Shown piece after piece: positions 1-4,940 of a stretch of 7,857 nt of DNA. The stretch spans positions 1 to 7,857 of the forward strand of contig CAISKC010000346.1 of the NCBI GenBank assembly GCA_903885895.1. Direction: 5' to 3'. The stretch comes from an uncultured Legionella sp. (lineage in GTDB: Bacteria > Pseudomonadota > Gammaproteobacteria > Legionellales > Legionellaceae). Position numbers and translations under genes: made by a program. The notes below the pieces were generated by a model, which was not told where the DNA came from, did not search any database, and saw nothing but the letters and a program-made list of their open reading frames with translations. Position 1 is the stretch's first letter, and each line of letters begins with the position of its first letter.

Positions 1-60
1 AGATATGTTGCAATGGGTGTGGATGGACTATTTTCCGATTATCCAATTTGGAGATGTTAG
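1..60 (+). CDS. C-terminal fragment of a glycerophosphodiester phosphodiesterase-like protein (5' end outside window)
   Basis: Frame 1 is open from the window edge to TAG at 58-60 and gives 19 residues ending GVDGLFSDYPIWRC. The pattern G-V-D-G-(I/L)-(F/I)-(T/S)-D-Y/R-P is typical of the last beta strand of the GDPD TIM barrel (UgpQ/GlpQ family), which hydrolyses glycerophosphodiesters to glycerol 3-phosphate and an alcohol. Only this tail is visible, so the catalytic His and Glu residues cannot be checked and cytoplasmic or periplasmic location cannot be told. It lies 43 bases upstream of the first small kdp-locus ORF on the same strand. Any kdp promoter must lie in that gap or inside this gene, or the operon is read through from upstream. 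The call rests on one short motif. Confidence 0.6.
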   Translation, partial: RYVAMGVDGLFSDYPIWRC

Positions 61-103
61 GCATTGAGAACAAGCCCTTGAGCATTTACTGGAGATTCTG
101 AAT

Positions 104-187
104 ATGGATATACTGGTTTTACTGGTTTTTATGATCTTTTGGGGCGTCACATTGGGATTGATTCATGGAATAGGAGCAATCAAATGA
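104..187 (+). CDS. 27-residue single-span membrane peptide upstream of kdpF
   Basis: The ORF starts at ATG 104 and stops at TGA 185-187, with a GGAG ribosome-binding sequence at 91-94, nine bases before the start. The peptide begins MDILVLLVFMIFWG and ends LIHGIGAIK. It has one hydrophobic span of about 20 residues, a single acidic residue near the N-terminus and a basic C-terminus. Its stop overlaps the kdpF start (ATGA at 184-187), which suggests translational coupling and membership in the kdp transcript. I recall from general knowledge that small W/G-containing single-span ORFs precede kdpF in other bacterial kdp operons. I have no named family for this one and no function is established. 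It may be a second small Kdp-associated subunit or a leader peptide that couples translation. Confidence 0.6.
   Translation: MDILVLLVFMIFWGVTLGLIHGIGAIK
172..176 (+). promoter_or_regulatory. Ribosome-binding site of kdpF
   Basis: AGGAG lies seven bases before ATG 184, inside the last codons of the preceding small ORF. It supports ATG 184 over the adjacent ATG at 187 as the kdpF start, and it shows that this very short ORF is really translated. Confidence 0.65.
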
Positions 188-267
188 TGTATTGGTTATG
201 CGGTGGTATCACGGTAGCGTTAATAGGGTATTTGCTGTTTGTGCTAGTGAAACCGGAATACTTTTAA
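184..267 (+). CDS. kdpF: Potassium-transporting ATPase subunit KdpF
   Basis: A 27-residue ORF runs from ATG 184 to TAA 265-267. It is one hydrophobic span ending GYLLFVLVKPEYF. The G-Y-L-(L/V)-x-x-L-(I/V)-x-(P/A)-E-x-F ending is the KdpF signature, and E. coli KdpF is 29 residues. KdpF is an inner-membrane peptide that binds at the interface of KdpA and KdpB and stabilises the KdpFABC complex. The start overlaps the preceding stop (ATGA) and its TAA overlaps the kdpA ATG (TAATG), so it sits in a tight coupled chain. The position directly before kdpA confirms the call. Confidence 0.88.
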   Translation: MMYWLCGGITVALIGYLLFVLVKPEYF

Positions 268-2000
268 TGCCATCTCTCAATGCCTGGTTTCAAATTGGGT
301 GTTACATGGCGATTCTTTTCATATTTGCCAAACCTTTGGGTTGGTATATGGCGCAAGTTTATCAAGGTCATGATCCCAAATACGTGCGTTATCTCTCTTA
401 CATTGAAATGGCTTTGTATCGTTTCTGTCGCATTAACCCTCAGCAAGAGATGACTTGGCAACAATACGCAACGTCCTTATTCTTATTGAATGGTTTGGGT
501 GTGGTAGGGGTGTATGCTGTCCAGCGTTTACAGATTTATTTGCCTTGGAACCCACAACAATTACCTGCTCCTGATGCATGGATGGCATTTAACACGGCGG
601 TGAGCTATGTGACCAACACTAATTGGCAAGCTTATCCTGGCGAGACGACGTTGAGCTATGGTACCCAAATGCTCGCTTTAACCAGTCAAAACTTTCTTTC
701 TGCTGCCACAGGCATGGCCATTTTAATGGCCTTAATTCGTGGGATAAAGGGTAATAAGGGACAGTATTTAGGGAATTATTGGGTTGATATGGTGCGTGGC
801 GTGCTCTATATTCTATTACCGCTAGCTTGTTTTCTTGCAATGGGATTAGCCTCTCAGGGTGTGATCCAAAATTTAAAACCTAATCAAACGGTTGTAACCC
901 TCCAAACCAAGATGCATCCTAGTTTGGAGGGTGGTGTTGTACATCAGATTATTCCGATGGGTCCTGTCGCCTCTCAAGTAGCGATCAAACAATTGGGATC
1001 GAATGGGGGTGGTTTTTTTAATGCAAACAGTGCGCATCCTTTTGAAAATCCTACCCCAATCAGTAATTTTTTAGAAATGCTTGCGATTTTATTGATTCCT
1101 GCCGCATTGACTTACACCTTTGGCTGGATGATTCAAGATGTACGCCAAGGGCGCGCTTTGTTGTTGGTGATGGTGATTTTGTTTCTGCCAGCGCTGTATG
1201 GAGAACTATGCTTTGAGCAACAAGGGAATCCTGCAATACAAGCGTTAGGCGTAACAGGCGCTAATATGGAAGGGAAAGAAACTCGTTTTGGGATAGTGAA
1301 CTCTGTGCTTTGGACGGTGGCGACAGCCTCGACCTCGAATGGTTCTGTTAATTCAATGTTGGATTCTTATACGCCTCTCGGAGGATTGGTGCCACTATGG
1401 ATGATGCATCTAGGTGAAATTGTGTTTGGTGGTGTGGGTGCGGGCTTATATGGCATGATCTTGATGGTGGTAGTGACTGTGTTTATAGGTGGATTAATGG
1501 TTGGGCGCACACCAGACTATTTGGGTAAAAAAATCGCGCCTTTTGAAATGAAAATGGCCACTCTAGCGATTTTACTGATGCCATTGTGGGTCTTAGTTAG
1601 TACGGCAGCTGCAGTATTGTTGCCCGCCTCGCAACAAGCCTTGGGTAATACTGGCGCGCATGGTTTAACTGAAATTTTGTATGCCATGACCTCAATGATG
1701 AACAATAATGGTAGCGCTTTTGCTGGATTACATGCTGATCAGCCATTCTATTTGATTTTAGGCGGGATGTTGATGTTAATGGGGCGTTATTGGGTCGCTA
1801 TTCCTATTTTAGCCTTAGCGGGCTCTTTGGTCGCCAAACAAAAACTTACAATGAGCGTTGGGACGTTGGCAACGCATACCCCTCTATTTGGCGTACTTCT
1901 TATTTCTATCATTCTTATCTTGGGCGCGCTTTCATTTTTGCCGGTACTGGTTTTAGGGCCTATTGTGGAGCATGTGTTACAGGTGGCTTATGTACCCTAA
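267..2000 (+). CDS. kdpA: Potassium-transporting ATPase subunit KdpA (K+ channel-like subunit)
   Basis: KdpA is the inner-membrane subunit that selects periplasmic K+ and passes it through an intersubunit tunnel to KdpB. The 577-residue protein is slightly longer than E. coli KdpA (557). I chose ATG 267 because it starts MPSLNAWFQIG, as KdpA proteins do, overlaps the kdpF stop as TAATG and has GGAA at 255-258. The frame stays open upstream to ATG 192, but that stretch only shadows kdpF. All four degenerate K+ selectivity-filter loops are present: TNTNWQ at residues 116-121, GSNGGGFFNANSAHPF from 244, TSNGSVNSM from 356 and NNNGSAFAG from 479. The filter glycines (G247, G359, G482) are kept. 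The second loop has Ser where E. coli has Thr (GSNGGG for GTNGGG), a mild change. Hydrophobic segments are spread over the whole length, consistent with about ten membrane spans. The 3' end overlaps kdpB by 11 bases. Confidence 0.97.
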   Translation: MPSLNAWFQIGCYMAILFIFAKPLGWYMAQVYQGHDPKYVRYLSYIEMALYRFCRINPQQEMTWQQYATSLFLLNGLGVVGVYAVQRLQIYLPWNPQQLPAPDAWMAFNTAVSYVTNTNWQAYPGETTLSYGTQMLALTSQNFLSAATGMAILMALIRGIKGNKGQYLGNYWVDMVRGVLYILLPLACFLAMGLASQGVIQNLKPNQTVVTLQTKMHPSLEGGVVHQIIPMGPVASQVAIKQLGSNGGGFFNANSAHPFENPTPISNFLEMLAILLIPAALTYTFGWMIQDVRQGRALLLVMVILFLPALYGELCFEQQGNPAIQALGVTGANMEGKETRFGIVNSVLWTVATASTSNGSVNSMLDSYTPLGGLVPLWMMHLGEIVFGGVGAGLYGMILMVVVTVFIGGLMVGRTPDYLGKKIAPFEMKMATLAILLMPLWVLVSTAAAVLLPASQQALGNTGAHGLTEILYAMTSMMNNNGSAFAGLHADQPFYLILGGMLMLMGRYWVAIPILALAGSLVAKQKLTMSVGTLATHTPLFGVLLISIILILGALSFLPVLVLGPIVEHVLQVAYVP

Positions 2001-4056
2001 AACAAAAAAATCCGTGTTTTGGAATGGTAAGATTATCGTTGCGGCACTGTGGCAGGCGTGGCTAAAACTAACACCACGTTATCAATTACGTAATCCCGTG
2101 ATGTTTACGGTATATATGGGTGCGTTACTCTGTTTGCTTTTGTTTTTTCAAGCTTTAGCAGGGCAAGGAGAGGCATCCAGCGCCTATATTCTTTATGTTG
2201 ATTTGGGATTATGGTTCACCGTGTATTTTGCGAATTTTGCAGAAAGCATGGCAGAAGGGCGTGGTAAAGCTCAAGCGCAATTTTTACGGAGTTCGCGGCG
2301 CGATTTACAAGCAAAAAAACTGAGCTCAGCTTCCTTGCATAGCCCAAAGACTTTGATCTCAGCCAATCAATTACGGATGGGTGATATCATTTTGGTGGAG
2401 GTTGGCGATATTATTCCTGGTGATGGGGAAGTGATAGAAGGGATTGCAACGGTGAATGAAGCCGCGATTACGGGAGAGAGTGCACCTGTGGTTCGCGAAA
2501 GCGGGGGAGATAGAAGTTCGGTAACGAGTGGTACGCAAATTATTTCTGATTGGCTCATTATTCGCATTACAGCGGATCCTGGTGAAACTTTTTTGGATAA
2601 GATGATCGCGCTGGTTGAGGGTGCTAAGCGCCAAAAAACGCCTAACGAATTGGTATTAACCATATTATTAGCCGCACTGACTATCATTTTTTTAATTGTC
2701 TGTGCCACATTACCCGTTTTTTCTTACTACTCAGTTTTGGTGGCGCGGATGGGTGGTATGATCACCCTGACTGCAGTGATTGCTCTGTTTGTGTGTTTGG
2801 CACCTACCACGATTGGTGGACTATTATCTGCCATAGGCATCGCTGGTATGGATAGAATGATTCAGGCGAATGTGATTGCCATGTCGGGACATGCTGTGGA
2901 AGCCGCTGGTGATGTGGATGTCTTAATTCTGGATAAAACAGGTACCATTACGTTAGGAAATCGTGAAGCGATAGCGTTTATTCCGGCGAAAGGCGTATTG
3001 ATCAATGATTTGGTTATTGCGGCACAATTGGCTTCGTTAGCAGATGAAACGCCAGAAGGGCGCAGTATTGTGGTCTTAGCGAAAAAAGAATATCACATTA
3101 ATGAACAGAGTTTGGAACATACAACGGCTACTTTTATTCCCTTTACAGCAGAAACACGTATGAGTGGTGCGAATATTGCCGGGCGGCAAATTCGCAAAGG
3201 TGCGGTGAGCGCGATTGAGTCGTATATTACGGAACAAGGTGGGATGTTCCCAGACGATGTTCGGGATTCAGCACAGGCTATTTCTAAACAAGGTGGTACA
3301 GCACTGGCGGTTGTGGAAGGCAACGTAGTACTTGGGATTGTTCATCTCAAAGATATTGTTAAAGGCGGGATTCGTGAGCGGTTCGCTGAATTGCGGCGCA
3401 TGGGCATCAAAACGATTATGGTGACGGGTGATAATCCATTAACCGCAGCGGCTATTGCAGCGGAAGCGGGTGTAGATGACTTTTTAGCTGACGCTCATCC
3501 CGAAGAAAAATTGAAACTGATTCAATCTTTACAGGCGCAAGGGTTGATGGTGGCGATGGCAGGGGATGGTACGAATGATGCACCTGCTCTGGCCCAAGCA
3601 GATGTGGCAGTGGCCATGAATTCTGGCACACAGGCTGCGAAAGAAGCAGGAAACTTAATTGATTTAGATTCTAATCCAACAAAATTGATCGAAGTAGTGA
3701 ATATCGGAAAGCAATTATTGATGACACGCGGCGCCTTGACAACGTTTAGCATTGCCAATGACGTGGCCAAATATTTCGCAATTCTCCCCGCTGCATTTGC
3801 TAGCACGTATCCGGTACTAAATATGTTCAATATTATGCAGTTAAGGACGCCGCAGTCCGCTATTCTCTCTGCTGTGATTTTTAATGCAGTGATTATTGTG
3901 GCGCTGATTCCTATAGCGTTGCGCGGTGTTTATTATCAAGCTAAAAGTGCGCAGGCATTACTTCGTCGGCATATGTTGATATATGGTTTGGGCGGAGTGA
4001 TGTTGCCTTTTATTGGAATAAAAGGGATAGATTGGTTAATGGGTTGCTGCTTATGA
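1990..4056 (+). CDS. kdpB: Potassium-transporting P-type ATPase subunit KdpB
   Basis: KdpB is the catalytic P-type ATPase subunit. It hydrolyses ATP through an aspartyl-phosphate and drives K+ across the inner membrane. The protein has 688 residues, against 682 in E. coli. ATG 1990 is chosen because AGG at 1981-1983 precedes it and the product starts MYPKTKK followed by the conserved LRNPVMFTVYMG region. Visible motifs are TGES at 161-164 (S164 matches the E. coli inhibitory phosphorylation site Ser162), DKTGT with phosphorylated D315, MVTGDNP, and the hinge GDGTNDAP. ANDVAKY carries D591 and K594, equivalent to E. coli D583 and K586, the charged membrane pair linked to coupling. One oddity is the M4 motif, which reads LAPTTIGG, with Ala271 where the family normally has Ile. 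A six-residue expansion lies between TGES and this motif. The stop overlaps the kdpC start. Every catalytic residue is intact, so I infer an active pump. Confidence 0.98.
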   Translation: MYPKTKKSVFWNGKIIVAALWQAWLKLTPRYQLRNPVMFTVYMGALLCLLLFFQALAGQGEASSAYILYVDLGLWFTVYFANFAESMAEGRGKAQAQFLRSSRRDLQAKKLSSASLHSPKTLISANQLRMGDIILVEVGDIIPGDGEVIEGIATVNEAAITGESAPVVRESGGDRSSVTSGTQIISDWLIIRITADPGETFLDKMIALVEGAKRQKTPNELVLTILLAALTIIFLIVCATLPVFSYYSVLVARMGGMITLTAVIALFVCLAPTTIGGLLSAIGIAGMDRMIQANVIAMSGHAVEAAGDVDVLILDKTGTITLGNREAIAFIPAKGVLINDLVIAAQLASLADETPEGRSIVVLAKKEYHINEQSLEHTTATFIPFTAETRMSGANIAGRQIRKGAVSAIESYITEQGGMFPDDVRDSAQAISKQGGTALAVVEGNVVLGIVHLKDIVKGGIRERFAELRRMGIKTIMVTGDNPLTAAAIAAEAGVDDFLADAHPEEKLKLIQSLQAQGLMVAMAGDGTNDAPALAQADVAVAMNSGTQAAKEAGNLIDLDSNPTKLIEVVNIGKQLLMTRGALTTFSIANDVAKYFAILPAAFASTYPVLNMFNIMQLRTPQSAILSAVIFNAVIIVALIPIALRGVYYQAKSAQALLRRHMLIYGLGGVMLPFIGIKGIDWLMGCCL

Positions 4057-4634
4057 GATTATTCACGACAACTTGGCGTTTGTTTCTATTACTCACTATT
4101 CTCACTGGTGGTTTTTATCCATGGGTCATGACTGGTTTGGCGCAATGGTGTTTTCCTTGGCAAGCGAATGGCAGTATGTTGGTAGAGCAGGGACAGTCTT
4201 TGGGATCGCAATGGATTGGTCAGAGTTTTGTGACGCCAGATTATTTTTGGGGGCGTCCTTCCGCTACGTATCATGGGGCTTATAATGGTTTGGCTTCGGG
4301 CGGATCAAATTTAGGTCCTTCTAATCCTGCCTTGCTTACTAACGTCCGTGCACGAATTTCTGAGCGTCAAATTGCAGATTTACCCATTCCTATTGAGCTT
4401 GTGACGGCATCGGGCAGTGGTTTGGATCCAGATATCAGCCCAGCTGCGGCTTATTATCAAATGGAGCGTGTTGCCACAGCACGTCATATGTCGGTGGCAG
4501 CATTGCTGCGCTTGATTCAAGCGCAGACGCAACCGCGCGTATTCGGTCTATTGGGTGAGCCCAGGGTGAATATTTTGAGGTTAAATCTTGCATTGGATCT
4601 TCATACCTCATCCCGAACTGATGTATCCCCATGA
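4053..4634 (+). CDS. kdpC: Potassium-transporting ATPase subunit KdpC
   Basis: KdpC is the single-span subunit that binds KdpA and exposes a periplasmic domain; it is needed for assembly and high-affinity K+ transport. It has 193 residues, against 190 in E. coli. ATG 4053 overlaps the kdpB TGA as ATGA, with only a weak GGG at 4041-4043, so translation is probably coupled. One membrane span lies near residues 8-28. Conserved KdpC motifs follow: FPWQANGS, IGQSF, GRPSAT, YNGLASGGSN, ELVTASGSGLDPDISP and the closing VNIxxLNLALD. After LNLALD the family normally stops within a few residues. Here an extra tail LHTSSRTDVSP is encoded partly by an older palindromic repeat and, from codon 190 on, by the left end of the inserted element at 4618-4855. 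Without the insertion the frame would end SSRTQ and stop. The core is complete, so the tail change is probably tolerated. Confidence 0.97.
   Translation: MRLFTTTWRLFLLLTILTGGFYPWVMTGLAQWCFPWQANGSMLVEQGQSLGSQWIGQSFVTPDYFWGRPSATYHGAYNGLASGGSNLGPSNPALLTNVRARISERQIADLPIPIELVTASGSGLDPDISPAAAYYQMERVATARHMSVAALLRLIQAQTQPRVFGLLGEPRVNILRLNLALDLHTSSRTDVSP
4610..4617 (+). repeat. Left copy of 8-bp direct repeat (target-site duplication)
   Basis: ATCCCGAA directly abuts the first base of the left terminal inverted repeat at 4618. The identical 8 bases directly follow the right terminus at 4856-4863. Confidence 0.72.
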
Positions 4635-4665
4635 ACTTGTATAGAATAATTTCATATTCTTTGCT

Positions 4666-4762
4666 CCGTTCGGGCTGAGGAAGCGTGATAGCGCTGTCTC
4701 GACGCCTGGGCACATGCTTTAAGGCTTCGAGACGTAGCTGCGCTACTCCTCAGCCCGAACGG
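4666..4762. repeat. Large palindromic repeat (CCGTTCGGGCTGAGGA type)
   Basis: CCGTTCGGGCTGAGGA at 4666-4681 pairs perfectly over 16 bases with TCCTCAGCCCGAACGG at 4747-4762. Further in, GTCTCGACGCCT (4696-4707) pairs with AGGCTTCGAGAC (4722-4733) with one mismatch. The spacers between these stems are AGCG/GCGCTA-type short repeats that do not pair well. Its sequence resembles the widely dispersed TTCGGGCTGAG...GTCTCGAAGC intergenic repeat type seen in many proteobacterial genomes. Open frames crossing it are by-products of the repeat, not genes. Confidence 0.75.
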
Positions 4763-4779
4763 TTCTTTTTTTATTTTTT
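4666..4779 (+). terminator. Probable intrinsic terminator after kdpC
   Basis: The 16-bp perfect outer stem of the palindrome closes at 4762. It is followed at once by a T-rich run (4763-4779: two T, C, seven T, A, six T). A GC-rich stem followed by U's is the hallmark of factor-independent termination on the + strand. The long interior (65 bases between the arms) makes this larger than a textbook terminator. If it works, it separates kdpFABC transcription from kdpD. Confidence 0.6.
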
Positions 4780-4791
4780 GTTTAAAATATG

Positions 4792-4830
4792 AAATTTCAC
4801 GCAGTTCTCTAAATATAACTCGTGAAATTT
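4792..4830. repeat. Small inverted repeat inside the element
   Basis: AAATTTCACG at 4792-4801 and CGTGAAATTT at 4821-4830 are perfect 10-bp complements with a 19-base loop. It lies in the AT-rich right part of the MITE-like element and is absent from the shorter left part. I see no convincing -35/-10 pair around it. Confidence 0.55.
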
Positions 4831-4855
4831 GTGCATTTTCGTGGGGATACATCAG

Positions 4856-4863
4856 ATCCCGAA
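4856..4863 (+). repeat. Right copy of 8-bp direct repeat (target-site duplication)
   Basis: ATCCCGAA starts at the base after the right terminal inverted repeat (4855) and is identical to 4610-4617. Beyond it the sequence continues as the interrupted palindrome. Confidence 0.72.
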
Positions 4864-4930
4864 CACAGTGAGGGATCTTCGAATCTATATTTGAGAGATC
4901 GCTCACTGATCTCAGGATGACGTAGTTATA

Positions 4931-4934
4931 AGGA
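4931..4934 (+). promoter_or_regulatory. Ribosome-binding site of kdpD
   Basis: AGGA lies six bases before ATG 4941 and fixes that start. Translation of kdpD therefore does not depend on coupling to kdpC, which ends about 300 bases earlier. Confidence 0.6.
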
Positions 4935-4940
4935 ATCATT

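Larger units (their letters stand above)
4618..4855. mobile_element. MITE-like non-autonomous element, 238 bp, with terminal inverted repeats
   Basis: The ends are 18-bp inverted repeats: CTGATGTATCCCCATGAA at 4618-4635 and its complement at 4838-4855, with one mismatch (17/18). An exact 8-bp direct repeat, ATCCCGAA, flanks both ends. Removing the element plus one repeat copy restores an uninterrupted palindrome, which argues that these are true insertion boundaries. Inside are a 97-base GC-rich palindrome (4666-4762), a T-tract and a smaller inverted repeat (4792-4830). A second shared stretch, AATTTCATATT, occurs in inverted orientation near both arms, at 4648-4658 and about 4786-4796, so the arms look related but the left one is shorter. 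No transposase is encoded. Several insertion-sequence families make 8-bp duplications; I cannot assign the mobilising one from these ends. Confidence 0.68.
4604..4924. repeat. Old intergenic palindromic repeat, split by an insertion
   Basis: The left arm is made of 4604-4617 plus 4864-4878 once the intervening element and one copy of the 8-bp duplication are removed. The right arm is 4896-4924. The two 29-base arms match at 23 positions, reading TACCTCATCCCGAA + CACAGTGAGGGATCT against the reverse complement TACGTCATCCTGAG + ATCAGTGAGCGATCT. The loop is 4879-4895. The GTCATCCTGAG-like end resembles dispersed intergenic palindromes of several proteobacterial genomes. The unsplit inner part (4866-4878 with 4896-4908, 12/13 matching) can still fold. 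The kdpC reading frame runs into the left arm. Confidence 0.72.

Noticed and set aside
192..266. Extension of kdpA to an upstream ATG at 192
   Set aside because: The extra 25 residues are an out-of-frame reading of kdpF. KdpA homology begins at M 267, which has its own GGAA and a TAATG overlap.
1963..1989. Extension of kdpB to ATG 1963
   Set aside because: It would lie deeper inside kdpA. ATG 1990 has an AGG at the right distance and begins where KdpB proteins begin.
2367..2708. Long - strand open frames opposite kdpB
   Set aside because: They are antisense shadows of a highly conserved P-type ATPase gene, with no recognisable product or ribosome-binding site.
4657..4768. TTCTTT on both sides of the 97-base palindrome as a second, nested target duplication
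   Set aside because: The left copy is separated from the palindrome by three bases and the right copy is part of a T-tract, so the match is probably chance.
4604..4924. CRISPR array or tRNA in the repeat region
   Set aside because: The repeats are inverted rather than regularly spaced direct copies, and no cloverleaf with an anticodon arm can be drawn.
4780..4930. A sigma70-type promoter for kdpD in the gap
   Set aside because: TTGAGA (4892-4897) and TTATAA (4926-4931) are 28 bases apart, too far for a standard promoter. No other pair has acceptable spacing.
4435..4939. Two overlapping - strand open frames (4435-4713 and 4652-4939) across the kdpC end and the gap
   Set aside because: They run through the palindromes and the MITE-like element and antisense to kdpC. 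Their translations are repeat-derived (Arg/Ser-rich) with no protein motif, and no ribosome-binding sequence supports them.
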